From contig NZ_JAFCGY010000025.1 of the NCBI RefSeq assembly GCF_016836705.1, positions 1-64,000 of the forward strand: DNA of 64,000 nucleotides, given 5' to 3'. The translations under genes were made by a program, and so were the position numbers. Of the stretch, positions 36,678-44,972 are shown one piece after another; the first letter of the stretch is position 1, and every line of letters starts with the position of its first letter. The DNA is from Mesorhizobium caraganae (lineage in GTDB: Bacteria > Pseudomonadota > Alphaproteobacteria > Rhizobiales > Rhizobiaceae). Below the pieces are notes generated by a model. The model searched no databases. It was given only the letters and a program-made list of their open reading frames with translations, and had not been told where the DNA came from.

Positions 36678-37435
36678 CACCCGATCCGATCTGGCAGCCC
36701 TTGGTGGACGAACTGGCGCGCCGGCAACGGGCGGGCCGCAAGGCGGAGTTCTGGCTGCGCGACGATGACGCCGTGGATCCGACGCCCGCGCTTGATCGGC
36801 TGCTCGACCTCACCGGTGAATTCGCGGTTCCGGTCACTCTGGCTGTCATTCCGGCCGAGACCGACGGCAAGCTTGTCGTCCGGCTTGACGAGGCGCCGCA
36901 TGCCACGGTCGCCATCCATGGCTGGGCGCACCGAAATCATGCGCCCGCGGACCAGAAAAAGCAGGAGCTCGGCCCGCATCGGCCACGGGAGGTGGTGCTC
37001 GACGATCTGGCTCGCGGGCTGTCGCACCTAGGCGGCCTGCACGGCGCACGTGCCGTTCCCATGCTGGTGCCACCCTGGAACAGGATCGACGCCGGTCTGG
37101 TATCCGACCTTGGATCCATAGGATTTGCGGCATTGTCGATCTATGGGCCGCCGAAGCCGGCTCCCCTGGCCGTCATCAACAGCAATGTCGACATCATGGA
37201 TTGGCATGGCACGCGCGGCTGCCGCGACCATGGCCTGTTGGTTCAGGCCATCATCGCGCAATTGCAGCATGCATTTGATGGCGGCGAACCGGTCGGCCTG
37301 CTCACCCACCACCTCGTCCATGATGAATCGGCCTGGCTTTTCCTTGAACGGCTGTTCGCAGTCACCGCTCGGACTGAAGCCTGCACATGGCTTCCGATCC
37401 GGACATTGATCGGGCGCAGCGCCGCTACAGCATGA
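36674..37435 (+). CDS. Polysaccharide deacetylase family protein
   Basis: 253 residues with the carbohydrate esterase 4-like fold: AEFWLRDDDAVDP (paired Asp for metal and catalysis), TVAIHGWAHRNHAP (metal-binding His pair), MLVPPWNRID and LLTHHLVHDE. The RDDD and HGWxHxNH motifs place it in the deacetylases that commonly sit with GT4 genes. It would remove acetyl groups from HexNAc in the nascent surface polysaccharide. There is no signal peptide. Starts inside the GT4 stop (ATGA). A palindrome of the GAGCATGAT type follows. Confidence 0.85.
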   Translation: MTPDPIWQPLVDELARRQRAGRKAEFWLRDDDAVDPTPALDRLLDLTGEFAVPVTLAVIPAETDGKLVVRLDEAPHATVAIHGWAHRNHAPADQKKQELGPHRPREVVLDDLARGLSHLGGLHGARAVPMLVPPWNRIDAGLVSDLGSIGFAALSIYGPPKPAPLAVINSNVDIMDWHGTRGCRDHGLLVQAIIAQLQHAFDGGEPVGLLTHHLVHDESAWLFLERLFAVTARTEACTWLPIRTLIGRSAATA

Positions 37436-37498
37436 TCCCGAAAAGTGGAATCCGGTTTTCTCGGACAAACGGTTTCCGTTGGTCCAGAGATCATGCTC
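37429..37498. repeat. Dispersed palindrome, GAGCATGAT subfamily (copy 3, expanded)
   Basis: AGCATGATCCCGAAAAGTG...TCCGGTTTTCTCGG...ATCATGCTC. The outer arms match the copies at 17846 and 22929, but the inner loop is about 20 bp longer (ACAAACGGTTTCCGTTGGTCC insertion, itself a small hairpin). It overlaps the end of the deacetylase gene and lies between convergent genes. Confidence 0.7.
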
Positions 37499-37519
37499 AA
37501 ACAAGGAAAGAAAAATAGC

Positions 37520-38374
37520 TCAGCGCTTTTTGTGCAACGAGACCGGGAATTGGAGCGTCTGGCCATCCCGCGCGGCAAAAGCGCCGGCAAACCTCTCCTT
37601 GGCCAGTCTCTCCATCTCGTCCAGTTGCTCGTCGGTGCGTGTCGGATCGTGGTGAAACAGCGCAAGCCCCCGCGCACCGGCCGCCTCGCACAGCTTGACG
37701 CCCTGTTGCCATGTCGAGTGCCCATTTCCGCGGTAGCGCTCCATTTCCTCCTCGGTGTAGGTGCAATCGTAGATGACGAGGTCGGCACCTTCGATCAGCT
37801 GAAGCACCGCCTGATCGAGTTTTCCCGGCTCGTGCTCGGTGTCCGTGATCACCGCCACGACGCGGCCGCCCCATTCGACCCGGTAGCCGATGCAGCCGCC
37901 CGGATGGGTAAGACTGCCGGTTCGCAGCACAACCCCTTCGCGCGGCCGAAGCACGGCTCCGGATACGAAATCGCGGTAGTCTAGGCTTGCCCTGCAGATA
38001 TCCAGTTTTACCGGAAACCACGGCGGCCGAATGAACTCGTCGATCATCTGGCGGGTTGTCATGTGTCCAGCGAGATGCCCGGACCAAAGCGTAAGCTTGA
38101 CGCCCCGTTCATACATCGGCTTGAAAGCCGGCAGCCCGATGATGTGGTCGTAGTGGCAATGGGTGAAAAACAGGTCGAAATCGGTGACGCCCGACGCCCT
38201 AAGCGCCTTTCCGGCAGGCCGCAGGCCGGAGCCGGCATCGAACAGAAGCGTATGCTTGCCGCATCGCATTTCAATGCAGATTGTGTTGCCGCCATAGCGA
38301 GCGAATTCTGGCCCGGATACCGCAATGCTGCCGCGCACGCCCCAAAACCTGACCAGGAAAAAATCGTCGTCCAT
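37520..38374 (-). CDS. Metallo-beta-lactamase-fold hydrolase
   Basis: 284 residues of the MBL superfamily: FWGVRGSIAVSGPEFARYGG, then HCHYDHIIG (the H-x-H-x-D-H dinuclear metal site), SLTHPGG, VITDTEHEPG (Asp bridging the metals) and a closing ALFHHDP (last His). The substrate of this group is not established. Its place as third gene of an operon after a cyclic-nucleotide-binding protein suggests a phosphodiesterase role, since class II cyclic nucleotide phosphodiesterases use the same fold, but this is only inference. Start ATG 38374 with AAAGGTAGC upstream. Confidence 0.8.
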   Translation of the reverse strand: MDDDFFLVRFWGVRGSIAVSGPEFARYGGNTICIEMRCGKHTLLFDAGSGLRPAGKALRASGVTDFDLFFTHCHYDHIIGLPAFKPMYERGVKLTLWSGHLAGHMTTRQMIDEFIRPPWFPVKLDICRASLDYRDFVSGAVLRPREGVVLRTGSLTHPGGCIGYRVEWGGRVVAVITDTEHEPGKLDQAVLQLIEGADLVIYDCTYTEEEMERYRGNGHSTWQQGVKLCEAAGARGLALFHHDPTRTDEQLDEMERLAKERFAGAFAARDGQTLQFPVSLHKKR

Positions 38375-38396
38375 GCTACCTTTTGCCTACCGTAGT

Positions 38397-38843
38397 TCAG
38401 GCGTTTCGTGCATCGATCAGATCCGCGGTCGTATGGCTTAGCCGATCGGCAAGAACCCGCACCATCTCGATGGTCATTTCCGGAAACTCCTTCATAAGCC
38501 TCAGGAAATGATCCTTGCGGATTCTCAGGACTTCCAGCGAAGTTGCCGCCCTGACGGTGGCGGTGCGGGAGCTGTTGCACAATATGGCTATCTCGCCAAC
38601 GATCGAATTTGGCAGCAGTTCGGCAACTTTTATCGGCCCGCTGTCGGAATCGACCAGAATATCCGCCTTGCCTGAAAGGATGACATAGGCAGCGTCTCCC
38701 TCGTCGCCCTGCCGGAAAAGAATCTCGCCGGCGCTGTAGTTCACGCGGTCGGATGTGAACGCAAGCAGCTTGAGCTTTGCCGGCTCGATGCCAGAGAACA
38801 AGGGAACGCGTTGCAGCATTCCAACTTCATCCTTGAGCAGCAT
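38397..38843 (-). CDS. Cyclic nucleotide-binding domain protein (single-domain)
   Basis: 148 residues, essentially one cNMP-binding domain with a short C-terminal helix. Motifs: FSGIEPAKLKLLAFTSDRVNYSAGEIL start, FRQGDEGDAAYVILSGKADIL, and the phosphate-binding cassette GEIAILCNSSRTATVRA with the Glu, Arg and Thr that bind the ribose and phosphate in cAMP receptors. No helix-turn-helix follows, so not a Crp-type regulator, but a partner-type sensor. Start MLLKDEVGML at 38843 instead of the longer frame to 38960, which overlaps the ABC gene. Between the exporter-like ABC gene (34 bp upstream) and the MBL hydrolase gene (22 bp downstream). Confidence 0.88.
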   Translation of the reverse strand: MLLKDEVGMLQRVPLFSGIEPAKLKLLAFTSDRVNYSAGEILFRQGDEGDAAYVILSGKADILVDSDSGPIKVAELLPNSIVGEIAILCNSSRTATVRAATSLEVLRIRKDHFLRLMKEFPEMTIEMVRVLADRLSHTTADLIDARNA

Positions 38844-38877
38844 TGTCGCAAACCTTCCTAAATTCGCGTCTGCCAGA

Positions 38878-41592
38878 CTATGACAGAAGTTCCTTGAAGA
38901 TACCGTTCCCTGCCAAAAGTGTCTCGTGCGTACCGTCTTCCACCAATTGGCCAGAGTCAAAGACGATAACGCGGTCGAACATCATCGCCATTGCCGGACT
39001 CGTGACGACCCACACGATTGCCGGCGAATGGCCGTCGCGTCTGGCTTCCTCGAGCACGTTTCGCAGCACCTTGTCCTGAATGCGCTGGTCGAGCGCCGAT
39101 AGCGGCCGGTTGAGAATGAGAAAATCGGGACGCTTGAGCAGGGCCCGGGCAACATCGAGCTTCTGGCGCTGTCCACCGGTCAGCCGCCTGCCGCCGGCGC
39201 CGACATTGAAGTCCAGGCCAACATCCAGCAGCTCGGCATAAAGCCCCAGTTCGTCAAGAATGTCATAGACGATTGAGCGTATGCGGTCCGGCGCGTCGGG
39301 ATGGTTGGTGCCCACGCGCCCAAACAGGACATTGTCCATGACGGTGGCCGCGGCAATGTATTTGTCAGGATCATACCGTTCGATCGCGTTTTGCAGCTGG
39401 GGCGGCAGATTTTCATAGAACTGGTTGCGCGCGGCGACGATCTTGCCCATCAGCTCGTCGGTCAGCAGGCCGAAGCGGTGCCGGGGCTCGATATAAGCAA
39501 AGCTCAAGGTGATGATCATGGCGCGGTCGGCCTCCGAAACCGCCTCGTAGGGACGGTTCTTGAGCCGCTGCAGCAAGGTCTCGTAGGCGGGTATCTCCTC
39601 GGCGCTCATGAAGGCGAGCTGCTGGAAGAACTGGTGATCGGGCGGCAGGTCGGCAAACAGCTCGATCGCCTGTTCGGCAATCTCCATGCCCATTTCGTAG
39701 AGCGTGCGGTCGAGGCCGGCTTGCTTCAGCACGGAAGCAAAATAGGGATTGGCCGCCAGAGCCTTGTCGGCCAGCTCGGGGCCGGCGGCAGCGCCGAAAA
39801 GCAGATTCTGACCGATCGTCGCTTCAGTGTTGTAAGCGCCCGGCTCGAAAGGAACCACCAGTTCGCGCAGCCCTTCCTGTTCCAGCCGGGTTCGCAGCGC
39901 TGCACGCAGTTCGACGATCCGCCCGGCAAGCTTCGTGTGACGCGTGAGGTCAGCCGAAGAGCGCAAGCCAAGATCCAGAATGTCGCGCGACAGAAGAACC
40001 GCGTCGAGCACCCGGCGCACGGCTTCAAAGAGGTCATGCGGGCCGGTAGCACCGGCGGAGACATAGTCGATCCAGTCGCTGTGGATATCGAAATCCGGAT
40101 TGCCCGACCGGCGCGCCTCGTCGATGTTCCAGCGCTGCTTGTCTGCCGCGGCGCCTTCATAAGTCACCGATGTCAGCGGCGCATGCTTCAACCCGTAGAG
40201 CAGGTTATCGCGCAGGCTTGCCTGGAACAGGAAAACATCCGACGAGGCGTAGGACATGCGCCGGCCGGTCACTGCTTCGGGGAGTTCAAGCAGGTCATCG
40301 GCGCCCGAAGCGACCTTTCCGCTTTCCGGCCAGTTCAGCCGTGCGAAGGCTTCTGCCAGCGCCTCCGCTCCACCTGTTGAGGTGCTGACCAACGCCACCG
40401 TCTCGCCCGGCCTGACCTGCATGGAGATACGGTTGAGGAGCATTGCACCGCCATCGTCTGCTATGGACAGACCGACCGCCGACAGCGGGTTTGTCATCCG
40501 ACCGGGATCGTCGATCGTCAATGCCCCGATGCTCGGCGCAATGATATCCTCGACGCTGAACTGTTCGACGACCTGCTGGTATTTGACCTGGACGTCCTGC
40601 CGATCCTGATCCCAGTCGATCAGTTCCTTCATCGGTCCGGGCAGGTCCTTGTAGGCACCGATCACGGCCACCAGTTGGCCGACGTCGAGCCGGCCCGCGA
40701 TGACCAGATAGCCGCCGATCATGTAGAACAGAAACGGCGTGAGCTGCGCGAGAAAATTGTTGAGGAACTTTACCATGAATTTCCATTGGTAAAGATCGAA
40801 GCGGATCTTGAAGATGAGCCCTAGCCGGGCGGCTATGTCGGCGCGCTCGTAGTTCGAGGTGTCGTGGACGTGAACCGCGCCGATGCCGTCGACGATTTCG
40901 CCAACCCGGCCCGAAAGCGCGCGCGCCGTCAATTGCCGTTGGCGCCCGAGCACGAGCAGGCGCCGCCGCATGCGCGGGATGAGCACGATCTGGATCACCA
41001 CAATCACGACCGCAATCATGCCGAGCCAGACGTTCTGGACCATGATGAACAGCATGGCCGTCAGCGCCTGGCCCCCGAGCAGCACCGGCTGCAGGAAGGC
41101 ATCGCCGATGAAGCCGCCCAGCGGTTCCACCTCGTCCTTCACCATGGTCGCCACTTCGGCGGATTTCACCCGCTTGAAGTAAATCGGCGGAAAACGCAGC
41201 ACACGATCGATCAGATCGAAGCGGATACGCCGCAGCATGCGTTCGCCGAGGCGGCCTTTGTAGGTATTGATGTAGAGTTTGAACAGGCCGTTGATGACGA
41301 CCAGCAAGAGGAACACGATGCTGAGGGCAAGCAGCGTCGCCGTGCGGTCGAGTTGAAAACCGGAGAAGAACTGGACCTCGCCAATGAACGGCAGGTCATA
41401 GTGGAGCCTCATGAAGGGAAGGGTCGCGCCGGGTTGCTCGAAGCCCTTGCCCTGGATCGGGCCGTTGACGATCAGCTTCGGCAGGTTGAAGGACATGAAA
41501 TAAGGGATCATCGATAGCAAGACGATCGCCAATATCCAGATCTGCTGCTTCCTGGTGTGCCTCCAGATATAGCGGGTTAGGCTGGGTTCCAT
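38878..41592 (-). CDS. ABC exporter-like protein with degenerate ATPase and large insertion
   Basis: 904 residues. Residues 1-345 are a six-helix ABC exporter domain (QIWILAIVLLSMIPYFMSF, LLALSIVFLLLVVINGLF, LGMIAVVIVVIQIVLIP). The ATPase part is unusual: the Walker A site reads ALVSTSTGGAEALAEAF without the GK(S/T); Walker B is FLILNRPLSALD, with Asn-Arg instead of Asp-Glu; the H-loop is WVVTSPAM without His. The signature LTGGQRQKLDVARALL is intact. About 300 extra residues sit between the Q-loop region (SDVFLFQASLRDNLLYG) and the signature. Start MEPSLTRYIW at 41592; the longer frame runs to 41931. Possibly a non-ATPase scaffold or transporter regulated by the cNMP-binding protein encoded next. 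Confidence 0.85.
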   Translation of the reverse strand: MEPSLTRYIWRHTRKQQIWILAIVLLSMIPYFMSFNLPKLIVNGPIQGKGFEQPGATLPFMRLHYDLPFIGEVQFFSGFQLDRTATLLALSIVFLLLVVINGLFKLYINTYKGRLGERMLRRIRFDLIDRVLRFPPIYFKRVKSAEVATMVKDEVEPLGGFIGDAFLQPVLLGGQALTAMLFIMVQNVWLGMIAVVIVVIQIVLIPRMRRRLLVLGRQRQLTARALSGRVGEIVDGIGAVHVHDTSNYERADIAARLGLIFKIRFDLYQWKFMVKFLNNFLAQLTPFLFYMIGGYLVIAGRLDVGQLVAVIGAYKDLPGPMKELIDWDQDRQDVQVKYQQVVEQFSVEDIIAPSIGALTIDDPGRMTNPLSAVGLSIADDGGAMLLNRISMQVRPGETVALVSTSTGGAEALAEAFARLNWPESGKVASGADDLLELPEAVTGRRMSYASSDVFLFQASLRDNLLYGLKHAPLTSVTYEGAAADKQRWNIDEARRSGNPDFDIHSDWIDYVSAGATGPHDLFEAVRRVLDAVLLSRDILDLGLRSSADLTRHTKLAGRIVELRAALRTRLEQEGLRELVVPFEPGAYNTEATIGQNLLFGAAAGPELADKALAANPYFASVLKQAGLDRTLYEMGMEIAEQAIELFADLPPDHQFFQQLAFMSAEEIPAYETLLQRLKNRPYEAVSEADRAMIITLSFAYIEPRHRFGLLTDELMGKIVAARNQFYENLPPQLQNAIERYDPDKYIAAATVMDNVLFGRVGTNHPDAPDRIRSIVYDILDELGLYAELLDVGLDFNVGAGGRRLTGGQRQKLDVARALLKRPDFLILNRPLSALDQRIQDKVLRNVLEEARRDGHSPAIVWVVTSPAMAMMFDRVIVFDSGQLVEDGTHETLLAGNGIFKELLS

Positions 41593-41866
41593 ATGCGACT
41601 GCGGACCCCTCAGTTGGAACGATGCAGGCGGCCAAACGGCTGGCGGCTTGCGTGGGATTTTGGCGAATAGCCTAACAGCAGGGGGCGGCCGCTGCGCGAC
41701 TCGTGCCGGCGGATGGACGCCAATGGTCCGAACAGATGCAATAGGTTCCCTCCGGCAGCGGGCAATGGCAAAACGACTTGCGGCATAGTCACGTCCGCAA
41801 GTCGAACAGCCTCGCGGGAGGCAAGATTGCGTTGTGTCGCCCGAAATCCCAACATAGAAGACGAAT

Positions 41867-42541
41867 ATGATGGATGTCACGCAACCACGCAATGCCGGCA
41901 TGGACGGGCACGAGCAAGCCCTGGACCTCACGCGGGGAATTGCTGCCTACGTCAACGACCCTCTCGTGGCCGGGCTGGCGCGCGTCATCGCCAAGCATCC
42001 GCAGGCCAATATCGCCAACGCCTTCAACCACAAGCAGGTCGCCTGCAAGATGTGGGCGCTCGACAGGCTGTTCGAAAGCTGCGGCGGCCGGTTCGGGCGC
42101 ATATGGGTTCTGGGTGGATGGTACGGCGTGTTGCCGGCAATGCTTTTCAACGACGCCCGTTTCGACATCGCGGCGGTCGACAGCATCGACATCGATCCCG
42201 AAGTCGGGCCGGTCGCCCGAACCCTCAACCGGGAAGCCGGCGACCGCTTCCGGGCGCTGACGGAAGATATGTACGCACTCGACTATGCGGCCGGGCAGCC
42301 TGACCTGGTGGTCAATACGAGCTGCGAACACATAGCCGACCTCAGCGCCTGGCTTGCCCTGCTTCCGCGGGGCACGACTGTGCTGCTGCAATCGAACGAT
42401 TATTTCAGCGAGCCGACGCACATCAACTGCGTGGCGTCACTGGCAGCCTTCGAGGCCATGGCGGCGCTGCGGGAGATCAGGTTCTCCGGCGAACTGCCGA
42501 CAAAAAATTATACGCGCTTCATGCTGATTGGAGCTGTTTGA
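41867..42541 (+). CDS. SAM-dependent methyltransferase-like protein
   Basis: 224 residues. RIWVLGGWYGVLPAML matches a Rossmann Gly-rich loop, AAVDSIDIDPEVGPVAR supplies the acidic pair after beta2, and PDLVVNTSCEHIADLSAWLALLPRGT fits motif III-IV. The pattern belongs to a small family of methyltransferase-like proteins found in rhizobial polysaccharide clusters; catalysis is unproven. It is divergent from the ABC gene, and convergent with the MurG-like glycosyltransferase 38 bp away. A Met two codons later is an alternative start. Confidence 0.7.
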   Translation: MMDVTQPRNAGMDGHEQALDLTRGIAAYVNDPLVAGLARVIAKHPQANIANAFNHKQVACKMWALDRLFESCGGRFGRIWVLGGWYGVLPAMLFNDARFDIAAVDSIDIDPEVGPVARTLNREAGDRFRALTEDMYALDYAAGQPDLVVNTSCEHIADLSAWLALLPRGTTVLLQSNDYFSEPTHINCVASLAAFEAMAALREIRFSGELPTKNYTRFMLIGAV

Positions 42542-42578
42542 AGCGCGTTGGGCGAATCGAACCCGGACGCGACCCGCG

Positions 42579-43730
42579 TTAGGTTTTCGGGGACCAGGTC
42601 CGATACCGCTCGCGCAGGATTTGCGCCGAGCGGCGCGCGCCTTCCAGATCGAGACGATGCGCGGCCGGCTTCGGTCCCGCAAGCGCCTGCTCGATCGCTT
42701 TCGCCAGACCCTCAGGCGTCAGGTCCTTTTCCGCCAGCACCGTTGCCAGACCGAGTTCTTCTAGCATCTGGGCGCGGACCGTCTGTTCGGTTTCCCCGCC
42801 GGCCGCGAACGGTACAAGCAGGGAGCGACACCCCGCGCGCAGGACATCGCAGACCGTGTTGTAACCCGCCTGCGAGACGGACAGCCGGGCGCCGGTCAGC
42901 AGGCTGGCGAAATCCTCGCGGAACCTGAAGATGGACAGGCCCGGCGTGGCATCGCGTGAAATCGCGTCAAACTCGTCCTTCGGCAGGTTTGGGCCGGTGA
43001 TCAAACACCACTTCCAGGAGTTATCGGCATTGTGCGCCGCCGCGATGGTGGATCGGACAAGGCTCTTTCCGGCAGCCCCGCCGCCAACCGACACCAGAAC
43101 GTCGAAACGCTCGGAAGCCGCGGGCGCCGGGGGCGCGGCAACGAGCCCTGTGTAGGCAACCTCGGCCCTGATCGCTCCCGCCAGTGGAAATGTCTTCTCG
43201 ATGGTTGCGAAAGCCGGATCGCCATGGACCATGACAAGGTCGAAGTGCCTGTTGACGAGATCGACCGTTTCCTCGTTTCGGCCCGGCTTGACGCGCTCCT
43301 GAAGGATATCGCGCACCGACGTCGCCAAAAGCGGCCTGGGCGACATCGCGTCGATGGCCCCGATCAGCGGCAAGAGTTCGAAACGCATCTGCCGGCGTCC
43401 AAAGGGAAACGCCTCGACAATGACGATGTCAGGCCTGCAATCGCGGAATGCCTGCAGCAGCATCTCGCAGCGCCGCGTCTTGAAATCATCGTCGACGGGC
43501 TTGCCTTGCAGGTCGACAAGCCCGGAAAATCCTTCATCGCCGGAGGTGACAGGCGGCAGCGTTACAGATTTTACACCAGGTCCCGGAAACCCCGTGACCG
43601 GCGTTCCGCCGGTCACGACGGTTACGTCAAACCCGTCATCGGCCAGGGCCGCCGCAATGCGGCTGGCGCGCGCGAGATGGCCGATGCCGAGCAGGTGCTG
43701 GACATAGAAGAAAGCGCGCAGCCGCTTCAT
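42579..43730 (-). CDS. MurG/GT28-like glycosyltransferase
   Basis: 383 residues with a GT-B fold like MurG: RAFFYVQHLLGIGHLARASR at the N-terminus (donor/acceptor lobe) and SVSQAGYNTVCDVLRAGCRSLLVPFA at the C-terminus, where GYNT-x-x-D/E and the Pro-Phe stretch bind UDP-sugar. Third gene of a three-gene glycosyltransferase operon; its ATG overlaps the preceding stop in ATGA, which also argues for 43730 over 43745 as start. Expected to transfer GlcNAc or another UDP-sugar in surface polysaccharide assembly. Acceptor unknown. Confidence 0.85.
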   Translation of the reverse strand: MKRLRAFFYVQHLLGIGHLARASRIAAALADDGFDVTVVTGGTPVTGFPGPGVKSVTLPPVTSGDEGFSGLVDLQGKPVDDDFKTRRCEMLLQAFRDCRPDIVIVEAFPFGRRQMRFELLPLIGAIDAMSPRPLLATSVRDILQERVKPGRNEETVDLVNRHFDLVMVHGDPAFATIEKTFPLAGAIRAEVAYTGLVAAPPAPAASERFDVLVSVGGGAAGKSLVRSTIAAAHNADNSWKWCLITGPNLPKDEFDAISRDATPGLSIFRFREDFASLLTGARLSVSQAGYNTVCDVLRAGCRSLLVPFAAGGETEQTVRAQMLEELGLATVLAEKDLTPEGLAKAIEQALAGPKPAAHRLDLEGARRSAQILRERYRTWSPKT

Positions 43731-44971
43731 TCGGCGGCCCGCCACTCCCGCTCGAACAGGTCCTTGAGCTGTCCAATGCTTGCCATATGATCGAAATTGC
43801 CGCGCACGCGCCGCTCCGCGGCGTCGCCGAGGCGGGCGCGCAGCACGGGATCACGGATCAGGCGCTCCAGCGCCTGTGCCAGGGCAGCCGGGTTTTCTGA
43901 GGGAATCAGCAGCCCGGTTTCATCCGACGATAAAAGCTCCGGCACGCCGGAAATATCGGTCGACACGCAGGCAAGCCGCTGGCTGGCCGCCTCCACCAGA
44001 ACATTGGGCAGACCGTCCCGGTCGCCATCCGCGGTGATCCTGCAAGCGAGCGCAAAGATGTCGGCGCTGCGATAGTGCTCGAGCACCTCCTTCTGCGCCA
44101 TCGCGCCTTTCCAGGAGATGCGACCCTCCAGTCCGAGCTTTCGCGCCAGCGCCTTGAGCCGTTCCAGTTCCTCACCGCCGCCGATATGCTCGAACCGCCA
44201 CGCCAGATCACCAGGCAAGAGGGCGAGAGCCTCCAGCAACGTGTCGTAACCTTTCTTTGCAACGGCGCGCCCGACACTCAAGATGAGGACCGGTTCGTCC
44301 GGCGCCGAGCCGTCATGTTGATTTCGCGCCGCCTCGAAACTGCCGAAGCGATCGAGGTCGAGCCCATGATAGCTCAGATGCACGGACGAGCTGCCGTTGG
44401 CGAGTTTTTTCAGGCGGTCGAAGCCGGTTTGCGTGCAGGTGACCGTCCAGCGCGCCGAGGAAAGCTTGCCGGCCAGATCCCAGTCCGCCGAAGTCCAGAT
44501 GTCCTTGGCATGGGCCGAACAGCTCCAGGGCTGGCCACGAAGCTGGCTGGCATAGCGCGTCACCGATGCCGGCGTGTGCACGAAATGGGCGTGCAGCCAA
44601 CCCGCGTCTTGCGGCCATTCGGCCGCCAGCACGAGCGCTTGCCCGAAGCGGCGCACGCGATTGCGCGTAAAGTCGCGGGCGATATCTGCAGCCAGCGATT
44701 TGAGCGCGCGCCAAAAGCCCGGCCGCGGCAGGGCGGCAAACAGCGAGCGAACCACGCGCAACGGCTCGTCATGCAAATATTCCGGCAGATAATGGACGGG
44801 CGCCTTGATCTCGTCATGCACGGGGTGACGCTGTGCGTCGGTCGGCCGCCTGAGCGCGAAAAGTATGAGGTCGAACCCCGCACGCTCCAGACCGAGCAGT
44901 TCTTGCGCGATGAAGGTTTCCGACAGCCGCGGATAGCCCTTCAGAACCACGACGATCTTGCGGCTTTGCAA
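43727..44971 (-). CDS. Glycosyltransferase family 4 (WcaL-like)
   Basis: 414 residues with the GT4 pattern: IVVVLKGYPRLSETFIAQEL (WcaL/colanic-acid type opening), WLHAHFVHTPASVTRYAS, and DGLPNVLVEAASQRLACVS with the paired Glu. Opening 'YPRLSETFI' is typical of enzymes adding a terminal or side sugar to exopolysaccharide repeat units. Start is TTG at 44971, one base after the stop of the upstream gene (TGAGTTG), with AGGTG 9 bases before. Middle gene of the operon. Confidence 0.88.
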   Translation of the reverse strand: MQSRKIVVVLKGYPRLSETFIAQELLGLERAGFDLILFALRRPTDAQRHPVHDEIKAPVHYLPEYLHDEPLRVVRSLFAALPRPGFWRALKSLAADIARDFTRNRVRRFGQALVLAAEWPQDAGWLHAHFVHTPASVTRYASQLRGQPWSCSAHAKDIWTSADWDLAGKLSSARWTVTCTQTGFDRLKKLANGSSSVHLSYHGLDLDRFGSFEAARNQHDGSAPDEPVLILSVGRAVAKKGYDTLLEALALLPGDLAWRFEHIGGGEELERLKALARKLGLEGRISWKGAMAQKEVLEHYRSADIFALACRITADGDRDGLPNVLVEAASQRLACVSTDISGVPELLSSDETGLLIPSENPAALAQALERLIRDPVLRARLGDAAERRVRGNFDHMASIGQLKDLFEREWRAAE

Positions 44972-44972
44972 C

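Noticed and set aside
38397..38960. Crp/Fnr-type transcription factor reading of the cNMP-binding protein
   Set aside because: After the binding domain only one helix remains and no helix-turn-helix is present.
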